Below, one piece after another: positions 1 to 6,943 of a stretch of DNA of 64,000 bases. The stretch covers positions 1-64,000 of the forward strand of contig NZ_QXQA01000004.1 of assembly GCF_003583765.1 (NCBI RefSeq). The letters are read 5' to 3'. The position numbers were made by a program, and so were the translations under genes. Source of the DNA: Paenibacillus nanensis. GTDB taxonomy: Bacteria; Bacillota; Bacilli; Paenibacillales; Paenibacillaceae. The notes under the pieces were generated by a model. That model saw nothing but the letters and a program-made list of their open reading frames with translations. It ran no database searches and was not told the DNA's origin. The first letter of the stretch is position 1. Each line of letters begins with the position of its first letter.

Positions 1-54
1 CCTTACTGTGCGTTGCTTGAATTCTTCGTTAAAGCGTTGCCGTTGTTCACCCAA
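1..54 (-). CDS. IS3-family transposase OrfA, N-terminal fragment
   Basis: Only 18 residues are in the window. The start is a TTG at 54-52, preceded six bases away by a strong ribosome site (AGGAGGTG on the reverse strand, 61-68). The peptide, which starts (L)GEQRQRFNEEFKQ, resembles the beginning of the helix-turn-helix OrfA that recognises the ends of IS3-type elements, with the usual RFNEEFK-type opening. The gene continues beyond position 1, so it is partial. OrfA is normally joined to the DDE-domain OrfB by frameshifting, but OrfB is not visible here. Confidence 0.6.
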   Translation of the reverse strand, partial: MGEQRQRFNEEFKQRTVR

Positions 55-126
55 TGTGAACACCTCCTCGATAAGCTTATTATCTAGCTTCTCTTAATTG
101 GGTGTCCACTTTTTATTCTAGTTGCA
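1..126 (-). mobile_element. Left end of an IS3-like insertion sequence, cut by the window edge
   Basis: On the reverse strand this segment reads from a TG tip near 126 through an A-rich stretch and AAGTGGACACC, then a strong AGGAGGTG ribosome site and the start of a transposase OrfA. That layout, with terminal TG, a GTGGACA-type inverted end and OrfA starting about 70 bases inside, is typical of IS3-family elements. The tip falls exactly where the first unit of the adjacent 51-bp repeat begins, so the element seems to have inserted at the edge of, or inside, the array. The other end lies outside the window, so family and completeness cannot be confirmed. Confidence 0.6.
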
Positions 127-440
127 CACACGATACTAAAAGCATGAAGTGAGCTGTTCCCAAGCAAATAACCACGTCACACGATACTAAAAGCACGGAG
201 TTAGCTGCTCGCAAGCAAATAATTACGTCACACGATACTAAAAGTATGAAGTGAGCTGTTCCCAAGCAAATAACCACGTCACCCGATCTAAAAGCATGGA
301 GTTAGCTGCTCGCAAGCAAATAATTACGTCACACGATACTAAAAGCACGGAGTTAGCTGTTCCCAAGCAAATAATCACGTCACACGATACTAAAAGCATA
401 GAGTAAGCTACTCTCAAGCAAATAATCCCGCCACACGATA
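127..440. repeat. 51-bp tandem repeat array, six units plus a partial one
   Basis: Units start at 127, 178, 229, 280, 330 and 381, with a decayed seventh at 432. Each opens with CACACGATACTAAAAGCA and carries GAGCTGTTCCCAAGCAAATAA or a close variant. Spacing is 51 bases except for one 50-base unit, where CGATACTA has lost an A. Two variants alternate: units 1 and 3 share GAAGTGAGCTGTTCCC and end in AACCACGT, while units 2 and 4 share GGAGTTAGCTGCTCGC and end in AATTACGT. The array therefore grew partly by duplication of a 102-bp dimer. Units 5 and 6 are mixed and diverged. Since 51 is a multiple of three, the reverse strand is open over much of the array and would read a 17-residue repeat. 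Confidence 0.9.
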
Positions 441-660
441 TTATCAGCGCTGATGGCGAATAAGCCGATGTATTGGCGAAGAGCAAGGGCCGCCTGTCTC
501 TGTTTTCGAAATATCTGCCAGCTCTATCAAATAAGAGGAACCGTAAGATAACGGCGTCGACGAATATAGCTCTGCCAAGTGGCCATAGCATTAGGTCGCC
601 TGCTTTTCTTTAACGCGGTAAGGCGAAGAGGATTTTTGTCGATTACTATACCCAGAAGGC
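441..660. other. Non-coding stretch before lysC
   Basis: After the repeat array decays at about 440 I see no convincing gene, RNA element or repeat up to the lysC promoter. In particular I do not recognise a lysine riboswitch, which precedes lysC in B. subtilis. A reverse-strand reading frame crosses the region into the array, but it has no recognisable ribosome site or domain. Confidence 0.5.
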
Positions 661-668
661 GGATAACT

Positions 669-678
669 GTGCTATAAT
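669..678 (+). promoter_or_regulatory. Extended -10 promoter of lysC
   Basis: A perfect TATAAT at 673-678 is preceded by TGC, giving the extended -10 form TGnTATAAT. No good -35 box lies 16-18 bases upstream, which extended -10 promoters tolerate. Transcription would begin near 685, so an ATG at 685 would have no leader. This supports the downstream TTG as the real start of lysC. Confidence 0.6.
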
Positions 679-720
679 ATTAACTTGTATGCAGATGTCA
701 AGGTTGGGAGTGAGACAGCT

Positions 721-1974
721 TTGTCTTTGATCGTGATGAAGTTTGGCGGCAGCTCTGTCGGAACGCCAGAGAGAATGCAGCGTGTAGCAAAACGTATTAT
801 GGAGCGGCAGCAGGAAGGCAATGAAATTGTCGTTGTAGTGTCGGCCATGGGCGATACGACGGATGATCTGATCGACCAGTCGAAAGGTCTTAATTTAAAT
901 CCGCCGAGCCGGGAAATGGATATGCTTCTAACCGTAGGCGAGCAAATATCGATTGCTTTGTTATCCATGACGATCCACCAATTAGGCGGCAAAGCGATGT
1001 CGTTTACAGGATGGCAAGCGGGCATTCAAACCGATAACGTATTCGGTAAAGCTAAAATTACGGACATTCAGCCGCAGCGAATATTTGATTCGCTTCAAGC
1101 GGGTAACGTGGCAATTGTAGCCGGCTTCCAAGGAATGAGCGCGGAAGGCGAAATAACGACGCTAGGACGCGGCGGTTCGGATACGACCGCGGTCGCGCTG
1201 GCTGCTGCACTGAAGGCGGATGTTTGCGAAATTTATACGGATGTGGACGGCGTTTATTCCACGGATCCGCGCGTTGTCAAAAATGCGCGCAAGCTGAATG
1301 AAATCTCTTATGACGAGATGCTGGAGCTTGCGAATTTGGGTGCGGCGGTACTGCATCCGCGCGCGGTGGAATACGCGAAGCATTATAATGTGAAGCTTGT
1401 CGTTCGTTCAAGCTTTACGCAGAATGAAGGGACTAGTGTGAAGGAGGATGCGGTCATGGAACAAGGCGTGGTCGTTCGCGGAATCGCTTTTGATAAAAAC
1501 GTGGCAAGGATCAGCATTATGGGCGTAGAGGATGTGCCGGGCGTTCTGGCGAACGTATTCGGCGCGCTAGCGGAAAACGGAATTGACGTCGATATGATCG
1601 TACAGAGCGGCGTATTGGACGGCAAAGCCGACTTCTCGTTCACCGTTTCGGGCGACGATAAGGAGAAAGCGATCTCCGTCATCGAAAGCATCCGTTCGGT
1701 CGTTCCATACCGGGAAACGACGTCGGAATCCGGCCTTGTGAAGGTGTCGATCGTAGGCGCGGGCATGGTCAGCAACCCTGGCGTTGCGGCTAAGATGTTC
1801 TCTGAAATTTCCAAGCTCGGCGTGAGCATTAAGATGGTCAGCACATCGGAAATTAAAGTTTCTTGCGTCATTACGGCTGAGCCTCTTAACGAAGTCGTGC
1901 GCGTTCTGCACACGGCTTACGGCTTGGATACGGCAGAGCAAGCTTTCGTAGGCGGCCCTTCGGAGCGCAGGTAA
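721..1974 (+). CDS. lysC: Aspartokinase II (aspartate kinase)
   Basis: Phosphorylates aspartate with ATP, the first step toward lysine, diaminopimelate, threonine and methionine. The 417-residue protein opens with the kinase motif KFGGSSVGT (residues 7-15), has the amino-acid-kinase fold to about residue 240, then two ACT regulatory domains that bind the feedback amino acid. An ATG at 685 is in frame, but it coincides with the predicted transcription start. The TTG at 721 follows GGGAGTGAG at a proper distance and gives the family-typical opening SLIVMKFGG. An internal ribosome site and ATG at 1456 would give a separate C-terminal subunit, as in B. subtilis LysC. It stands alone and ends at a strong terminator. 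Which B. subtilis paralogue it matches best (LysC, DapG or YclM) is judged from length and the internal start. Confidence 0.93.
   Translation: MSLIVMKFGGSSVGTPERMQRVAKRIMERQQEGNEIVVVVSAMGDTTDDLIDQSKGLNLNPPSREMDMLLTVGEQISIALLSMTIHQLGGKAMSFTGWQAGIQTDNVFGKAKITDIQPQRIFDSLQAGNVAIVAGFQGMSAEGEITTLGRGGSDTTAVALAAALKADVCEIYTDVDGVYSTDPRVVKNARKLNEISYDEMLELANLGAAVLHPRAVEYAKHYNVKLVVRSSFTQNEGTSVKEDAVMEQGVVVRGIAFDKNVARISIMGVEDVPGVLANVFGALAENGIDVDMIVQSGVLDGKADFSFTVSGDDKEKAISVIESIRSVVPYRETTSESGLVKVSIVGAGMVSNPGVAAKMFSEISKLGVSIKMVSTSEIKVSCVITAEPLNEVVRVLHTAYGLDTAEQAFVGGPSERR
1441..1458 (+). promoter_or_regulatory. Internal ribosome site and start codon for the aspartokinase beta subunit
   Basis: AAGGAGG at 1441-1447 sits eight bases before an in-frame ATG at 1456-1458, which is residue 246 of the protein. 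Translation from here gives a 172-residue product made of the two ACT domains. In B. subtilis aspartokinase II the small subunit arises in the same way from an in-frame internal start at about the same residue, so this is a conserved arrangement rather than a chance match. Confidence 0.8.
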
Positions 1975-2078
1975 CCTTCAGGAGCTTGCGTCATCCATTC
2001 AAATCCGCAGGCATTTGGTCCGGAATATATTTTGGATCATGAAATGATTGCAATTATCGATGATCTTTATCAAAACAT

Positions 2079-2127
2079 AAATCCCAGTCAGGGAAGGCGC
2101 CGACCTTTCCGACTGGGATTTTTTTGT
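2079..2127. terminator. Terminator between lysC and the convergent DUF441 gene
   Basis: AAATCCCAGTC (2079-2089) pairs with GACTGGGATTT (2111-2121), with an inner GGAAGG/CCTTTCC stem. A run of seven T follows on the plus strand. The perfect stem between two convergent genes probably serves both, with the better U-run for lysC. Confidence 0.85.
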
Positions 2128-2134
2128 GTTCCTC

Positions 2135-2596
2135 TCACAATGATCCGCCGATCATTTTGAACAGCTTGTACAAGATTGCCGTAATACCGGCTGCCATTAG
2201 AGGGCCGACCGGTATGCCGCGCAGGAGAATGATGCCGACGATGGAACCGAGCACGAGGCCGACCACAATTTGAGGGTCAAGCTTCAGCAGGTCGAGTCCT
2301 TTGCTGTTAATATAGGTGGCCAGCGCGCCCCCTGCGAGCGCAAGAATACCGGGCCAGGACGTCAGGACTGCCGTAAAATCCTTCAGATGGATACGGCCTG
2401 ACGCGAATGGGACAAGGACGCTAAGCGTCAAAAAGAGGAGTCCGAGCTCAAGGCCGCGGCGTTCGATAGCGGGCAAGTACCGTTCCAGATGAATGAGCTT
2501 AACCGCGAGCAGCAGACACGCTGCCGTTGCTATAATAGGGGATCGGCCGATTACGCCAACCAATATAAGAATGACGAGAATAATTTCACCAATCAT
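2135..2596 (-). CDS. DUF441 family membrane protein (YtwI-like)
   Basis: A 153-residue integral membrane protein with four to five hydrophobic segments, alternating glycine-rich turns and a signature around [11 protein letters not shown] and [16 protein letters not shown]. This is the DUF441 family (B. subtilis YtwI, E. coli YeaL), whose biochemical role is unknown. The ATG at 2596 follows an AGGAGC ribosome site. It is convergent with lysC and points the same way as comB, but about 100 bases separate it from comB, so a shared transcript with comA-comB is possible but not shown. Confidence 0.8.
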   Translation of the reverse strand: MIGEIILVILILVGVIGRSPIIATAACLLLAVKLIHLERYLPAIERRGLELGLLFLTLSVLVPFASGRIHLKDFTAVLTSWPGILALAGGALATYINSKGLDLLKLDPQIVVGLVLGSIVGIILLRGIPVGPLMAAGITAILYKLFKMIGGSL

Positions 2597-2704
2597 CGGG
2601 GCTTATGCTCCTGTCTTATATGAACGCTACACCCGGGCTGGGCGGCTTACGCTCATTATATGGACGGGCATCCTTTAATATGTCTATCCGATCATGCTTT
2701 CCAT

Positions 2705-3415
2705 TTACTTCAGAATCAATTGATCCCCGTTCAGATAAGGGACAATGGAGATGGAATCCACCTTGGCGCATTCATAAATGTCCTCGGCTGAACCAAGCTT
2801 TTGCAGACGCTTGCCGGATTGGCTGTTCATGAGCGTATCCAGCACGGAATCAGCATTAGCCCGGTAGAGCGCGTGCATGGCGCCGCCGAAATCATCGAGC
2901 TCAACGGCGGACGGGCACATCTGCTTCAAATGCTCGACAAGCAGTCCCGCGCATAATCCGTCTTCAATGGCAAAATCGTCATGGCTGCCTGCGCACAAGA
3001 TTACGATGTCGCGCCGCTGCTCGAGCGCAAACCGGGCGCTCGCTTCCGCATTCAGCAAAGAGGCCGCGATTACCGTATCGGCTCGCATCGACTTATGGAT
3101 GGCCCGCGTGCCGTTTGTTGTCGTCAAAATGACTCTTCGGCCGCCTACAGCCTGCTCCGTATATTCCCTTGGCGAATTGCCGAATTCAAAACCGGCGATT
3201 TTGCGGCTGAAGCGTTCGCCGCCGACAATGTCCCCAGGGCGCTGAAGCGCCCTGGCGTCCATGACGGTCTCGGCGGGAATAACGCTTACCGCTCCTGCGG
3301 CAAGCGCCGTAACGATTGTGCTGGTCGCTCGAAGGACATCGATCGCAATCGCTGTCTTATGGTTAAATTTGGCGGATCCCGCTTCCTTTACGCTAGGTAT
3401 GACCTGGACATGCAT
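2705..3415 (-). CDS. comB: 2-phosphosulfolactate phosphatase
   Basis: Removes phosphate from 2-phosphosulfolactate to give (R)-sulfolactate. In methanogens this feeds coenzyme M; in spore formers such as B. subtilis (YitC) sulfolactate accumulates in spores. The 236 residues show the ComB opening VQVIPSV, the core AIAIDVLRATSTIVTAL and the active-site region VILTTTNGTRAI. The start ATG at 3415 has an AAAGGA ribosome site. It lies 21 bases downstream of comA on the same strand, so the two enzymes of consecutive steps are very likely co-transcribed. No comC-type dehydrogenase is present in the window. Confidence 0.88.
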   Translation of the reverse strand: MHVQVIPSVKEAGSAKFNHKTAIAIDVLRATSTIVTALAAGAVSVIPAETVMDARALQRPGDIVGGERFSRKIAGFEFGNSPREYTEQAVGGRRVILTTTNGTRAIHKSMRADTVIAASLLNAEASARFALEQRRDIVILCAGSHDDFAIEDGLCAGLLVEHLKQMCPSAVELDDFGGAMHALYRANADSVLDTLMNSQSGKRLQKLGSAEDIYECAKVDSISIVPYLNGDQLILK

Positions 3416-3436
3416 GTTGTGTTAGTCCTTTCCTCG

Positions 3437-4264
3437 TTAAATCATATAATCGGAGAAATCAGCTTGATACCCGAATTGAAACGTGTCGGATCTCAGTCCG
3501 CGCCGCATCGCTTCCAAAGCGAGCGCATCCGCAGGCGCTACGTTCCCGAGGTGAACGGACGCGCCGAATTGCAGCATTAGATCGGCTTGCTGGCTCTTGA
3601 GGGGCGCTTCCCACATCAATCGGCCGGATTGGCCAACCTTGCCGATCACTTCCGTCAGCACGGACTCCTTACATTGGCCTCTTTCATCAAATAACCCAAC
3701 ATTTACGCCGGATTCCCTCGCTTCGACTGTTACGAGCTCTGCGCCTGCCTCCAGGTCGCAGTGGGCGGTGAACGCAAGCTCTTCCGGATCGATCTGGGAG
3801 CCCGCCGCTTTTTTTCCGTATTCCGTCATAACTGTAAGTCCGCGTTTCACGCCTTCCTTAATGATGGAAGTTCTGCGGATGCGATCCATTTCAATCGTTC
3901 CGTCGGATACTTCAATTCCCGTAAAGCCAAGCGAGCATACCGTATCCAGGAAGGAGTTTATGGTGCCTTGCTGGACTGCGGCCTCAAGCAGCGTTCCGCC
4001 GGGCATAGAGATGATACCTTGGGACGCGGCGAGCTTCAGCTTCTCTCGAAGCAGAACCGTATCGTACAAGACAGCGGTGCCGAAGCCCAGCTTTACGAAA
4101 TCGACATAAGGGCCGGCCACCTGCACAAAGTCGGTGAATGCGTGGAAGCCAAGCCCTTTGTCGATAACCATCGTTTTGCCGAGTCCTTTATTTCTGTCGT
4201 CGTTACGTTTGCCGCTCGGATCCTTTAAGAGCTGGTGCCAGTTGTCTAGTTCAGCAATTCTCAT
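3437..4264 (-). CDS. comA: Phosphosulfolactate synthase
   Basis: Adds sulfite to phosphoenolpyruvate to make (R)-2-phospho-3-sulfolactate, the substrate of ComB. The 275-residue protein matches the ComA/YitD family: GLGKTMVIDKGLGFHAF near the start, VDFVKLGFGTAVLYD, and the barrel segments GFTGIEVSDGTIEM and MWEAPLKSQQADLM. The reading frame is open 46 codons further upstream, but those residues are unlike the family. The ATG at 4264 has GAGGAG before it and gives the usual N-terminus. It is divergent from yqhV. Confidence 0.88.
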   Translation of the reverse strand: MRIAELDNWHQLLKDPSGKRNDDRNKGLGKTMVIDKGLGFHAFTDFVQVAGPYVDFVKLGFGTAVLYDTVLLREKLKLAASQGIISMPGGTLLEAAVQQGTINSFLDTVCSLGFTGIEVSDGTIEMDRIRRTSIIKEGVKRGLTVMTEYGKKAAGSQIDPEELAFTAHCDLEAGAELVTVEARESGVNVGLFDERGQCKESVLTEVIGKVGQSGRLMWEAPLKSQQADLMLQFGASVHLGNVAPADALALEAMRRGLRSDTFQFGYQADFSDYMI

Positions 4265-4402
4265 CTTACCAATCTCCTCGCTTGCTTGATGAACGTACCC
4301 TCCACTATATGCAGGTCGCGCTAGGCAGGTGTCCGTCATGAAATGCAGACAAGCACGCATATACATAAAAAAACGACGGACGAAGAAAGGAGGTACGATC
4401 AA

Positions 4403-4669
4403 ATGCTGAATAAAATCGTTCTGAGCATGGCCAGTTTGAGACTGATGTCCGGCACTATCGAAATATGCGCGGCGTTGTTAATGCTTCGTCTGAATCAAAT
4501 CGATAAAGCGCTGGTCGTCAATTCGTCGCTGGCTTTAGTAGGGCCGCTCATTCTAATTGCTACAACGACGATCGGCCTGGTCGGCCTGTCAGATAAGCTG
4601 TCGCCAAGCAAATTCGTTTGGGTAGCGGCAGGCGTGATATGTTTGATGATCGGTATTTTGAAAAAATAG
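4403..4669 (+). CDS. yqhV: YqhV-family small membrane protein (DUF2619)
   Basis: An 88-residue protein with three hydrophobic segments. It sits immediately before spoIIIAA, the same place as yqhV in B. subtilis, and its pattern (MLNKIVLSMASLRLMSGTIE at the start) fits that family. Function is unknown. The start chosen is the ATG at 4403, nine bases after AAAGGAGG; the frame is open further upstream but without family-like sequence. The 90-base gap to spoIIIAA holds its own SigE-like promoter, so yqhV may be transcribed separately. Confidence 0.8.
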   Translation: MLNKIVLSMASLRLMSGTIEICAALLMLRLNQIDKALVVNSSLALVGPLILIATTTIGLVGLSDKLSPSKFVWVAAGVICLMIGILKK

Positions 4670-4695
4670 TAGAATGACGAATCTAGCAGATTTGT

Positions 4696-4723
4696 ACATA
4701 AATCCGTTAGACAAGCATACACA
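4696..4723 (+). promoter_or_regulatory. SigE-like promoter of the spoIIIA operon
   Basis: CATACACA at 4716-4723 matches the SigE -10 consensus CATACAnT in seven of eight positions. An ACATAAA -35-like box lies 13 bases upstream at 4696-4702. The spoIIIA operon is under SigE (mother cell) control in B. subtilis. The -35 match is only moderate. Confidence 0.5.
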
Positions 4724-4757
4724 TGTAACGACATAAGACAAACATTGGGGAGTGAAG

Positions 4758-5801
4758 ATGATGCTGTCTCATGTAGCTCATCTATTGCCGCTGGAGATGA
4801 AGAAGCTGCTGGAGAGTCTGCCGGCAGAGGTCAAAGGAACGCTGGAAGAAATCCGGATTCGGGAGAACCGCCCTTTGGAAATCGCTTATCGGGACGGATT
4901 TCGATTTATTGCGCCGGACGGCGCCATGAAGCTCCAGGCTGACGGAGCGTTCAAGCCAACGGCCGAGCATTGCCGCAAGCTGCTGGAGCGTATTACCAAT
5001 TATTCGTTGTACGCCATGGAGGAGGAGCTTCGGAGAGGTTATATTACGGTGTCAGGCGGGCACCGGATCGGACTGGCCGGCCGGACGATACTGGATGGCG
5101 GCGTCGTGCGCGGCATTCGCGATATTGGAGGATTCAACATCCGTATTGCGCGCGAAGTGATCGGGGCGGCATCTCATCTTCTGCCTAAGCTGATGGACGC
5201 GGCCAAAGCCACAATCGGTTCAACGTTATTATTAGCTCCGCCGCAGCAAGGAAAAACAACGCTTATCCGCGATATCGCGAGATCGCTCAGCTATGGATTG
5301 GCGGGCGGCCTGAACCGAGCGGCTCAAGCGGGCAAAAAGGTCGGCATCGTCGATGAAAGATCCGAGATTGCGGCTTGCGTCAGAGGCATACCGACCTTTG
5401 ATATCGGACCGAGGACGGATGTGATGGATGCTTGTCCCAAGGCGGAAGGCATGATGATGCTGCTCCGGTCCATGTCGCCCGAGGTTCTTATCGTCGATGA
5501 GATTGGCCGACAAGAGGACGCGGATGCGATACGCGAAGCAAGCCACGCCGGGGTAAGCGTCGTCGCAACGGCTCATGCCTACGACATTCAAGACGCCTTA
5601 GCCCGGCCTGAGCTGTACAAGCTGATTAAGGAAGGCGCCTTCTCGCATATCGTGGAGCTAAGACGGTCGGCAGACGGCATTATGCACCGCATCATCAACG
5701 CAGGCGCGCTTCAGCCGCAAGCGGCAAAAAGGGAGCATTCAACAGGAGCAAGCGCCCTCAGTCTTGCCGGTATGGGACGAGGCCGGAACGAGGAGCTATG
5801 A
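4758..5801 (+). CDS. spoIIIAA: Stage III sporulation protein AA, ATPase
   Basis: Cytoplasmic ATPase of the SpoIIIA-SpoIIQ complex, the mother-cell part of the channel that supports the engulfed forespore. It resembles secretion ATPases. A Walker A motif APPQQGKTT lies near residue 160 and a Walker B segment VLIVDEIGR about 80 residues later. In-frame starts are GTG 4752, ATG 4758 and ATG 4761. The ribosome site GGGGAG at 4747-4752 overlaps the GTG, so one of the two ATGs is more likely. The last four bases overlap spoIIIAB (ATGA), which points to translational coupling. Confidence 0.93.
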   Translation: MMLSHVAHLLPLEMKKLLESLPAEVKGTLEEIRIRENRPLEIAYRDGFRFIAPDGAMKLQADGAFKPTAEHCRKLLERITNYSLYAMEEELRRGYITVSGGHRIGLAGRTILDGGVVRGIRDIGGFNIRIAREVIGAASHLLPKLMDAAKATIGSTLLLAPPQQGKTTLIRDIARSLSYGLAGGLNRAAQAGKKVGIVDERSEIAACVRGIPTFDIGPRTDVMDACPKAEGMMMLLRSMSPEVLIVDEIGRQEDADAIREASHAGVSVVATAHAYDIQDALARPELYKLIKEGAFSHIVELRRSADGIMHRIINAGALQPQAAKREHSTGASALSLAGMGRGRNEEL

Positions 5802-6313
5802 AGCTTCTTGGAGCGGTGCTCATCCTCATTGCAGGCACAATGATCGGCTTTCAGCAAGCTGCCAGGTACGCGGATAGGCCGAGACAGCTGAGGCAGCTCG
5901 CTCATGCGCTGCAGCGTCTGGAAACCGAGATCGGTTACGGCCATACGCCGCTTCCCGAAGCATTGGAGAGAACGGCTAACGCCTCCGCTGGACCGGTTGC
6001 ATCGATCTTTCGGGAAACGGCGGAATGGCTGTGGAAGCCGGAAGGCCATTCCTTCCAAGAGTGCTGGGAACGGGCCGTGAAAGCCAACTGGATCGACACA
6101 TCGATGAAAGGCAATGAACAAAGCGTAATGCTGCGGCTAGGTTCAACGCTGGGCATAAGCGACAAAGAGGACCAGATGAAGCATTTGCGGATGGCATTAA
6201 CGCAGCTAAAGGCAGAAGAGGACGCGGCAAGGGACGAACAAGGGAAGTATGAGAAGATGTGGAAAAGTCTCGGGGCTTTGCTCGCTGTGCTGATCATCAT
6301 TTTGATGTTGTAA
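5798..6313 (+). CDS. spoIIIAB: Stage III sporulation protein AB
   Basis: A 171-residue membrane protein of the SpoIIIA channel, distantly related to type II secretion GspF-like platform proteins. It has a hydrophobic N-terminal segment (LGAVLILIAGTMIGF), a helical cytoplasmic middle with the conserved LETEIGYGHTPLPEAL, and a C-terminal hydrophobic anchor (residues about 155-171). The start overlaps the spoIIIAA stop. Second gene of the eight-gene operon. Confidence 0.92.
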   Translation: MKLLGAVLILIAGTMIGFQQAARYADRPRQLRQLAHALQRLETEIGYGHTPLPEALERTANASAGPVASIFRETAEWLWKPEGHSFQECWERAVKANWIDTSMKGNEQSVMLRLGSTLGISDKEDQMKHLRMALTQLKAEEDAARDEQGKYEKMWKSLGALLAVLIIILML

Positions 6314-6328
6314 GAGGGTGCGCTACTT

Positions 6329-6532
6329 ATGAATATGGATGTCAGCGCCATCTTTCAAATCGCGGGAATCGGCATCATTATCGCAATGATTCATTCCGTT
6401 CTGAAGCAGATGGGGAAGGAAGACATGGCGCATTGGGTTACGTTAATCGGATTTGTTGTGGTGCTGTTTATGGTGGTTCGACTGCTTAACGATTTATTTC
6501 AGGAAATTAAGTCGATCTTTTTGTTCCAGTAG
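6329..6532 (+). CDS. spoIIIAC: Stage III sporulation protein AC
   Basis: A 67-residue protein made almost entirely of two membrane helices. It matches SpoIIIAC (IFQIAGIGIIIAMIHSVLKQ, then GFVVVLFMVV), a membrane component of the SpoIIIA complex. AGAGGGTG precedes the ATG at 6329 by eight bases. It is followed directly by spoIIIAD. Confidence 0.93.
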   Translation: MNMDVSAIFQIAGIGIIIAMIHSVLKQMGKEDMAHWVTLIGFVVVLFMVVRLLNDLFQEIKSIFLFQ

Positions 6533-6541
6533 GTGAACGCG

Positions 6542-6943
6542 GTGGATATTATTCAAATCGTCGGTCTCGGACTGGTGGCGACGGTGCTGATTCTAGTTGT
6601 CAAAGAGCAGAAACCGATGTTTGCGTTCCTTCTGGCGGCTTTTACGGGATTATTTATTTTCTTATTCGTCATCGGGAAAATCGAGGCCGTCATAACCGTG
6701 TTAGAGGATTTGGCGAACCGCGCAGGCATCCCCTCCGTTTATTTGAAGACCGTGCTGAAAATAATCGGGATCGCTTATATCGCCGAGTTCGGCGCGCAGA
6801 TCGTAAGGGATGCCGGACAGGAGAGCATCGCTTCGAAAATCGAGTTTGCCGGCAAAGTGTTCATCCTTGTCATGGCTATCCCGATTATAAGCGTCATTGT
6901 TGAAACGGTAATCGGCTTGCTGCCGGCGGGAGGCGGGACATGA
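6542..6943 (+). CDS. spoIIIAD: Stage III sporulation protein AD
   Basis: A 133-residue protein with about four membrane helices, starting VDIIQIVGLGLVATVLILVV, which matches SpoIIIAD of the forespore feeding channel. Two GTG codons could start it (6533 and 6542). The second sits five bases after TAGGTGA, which overlaps the spoIIIAC stop, and gives the family-like N-terminus. Its stop overlaps the spoIIIAE start (ATGA). Confidence 0.92.
   Translation: MDIIQIVGLGLVATVLILVVKEQKPMFAFLLAAFTGLFIFLFVIGKIEAVITVLEDLANRAGIPSVYLKTVLKIIGIAYIAEFGAQIVRDAGQESIASKIEFAGKVFILVMAIPIISVIVETVIGLLPAGGGT

Noticed and set aside
127..440. The regularly spaced repeats suggested a CRISPR array
   Set aside because: Units are contiguous and similar along their whole 51 bases, with no unique spacers, and there are no cas genes.
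238..591. 117-codon reverse-strand reading frame across the repeats
   Set aside because: Its open state follows from a repeat length divisible by three. It has no recognisable ribosome site, the frame is shifted by the 50-base unit, and the N-terminal half resembles no family.
441..720. A lysine riboswitch before lysC
   Set aside because: None of the conserved L-box strings were seen, and the promoter lies only about 45 bases before the start codon, too close for an aptamer.
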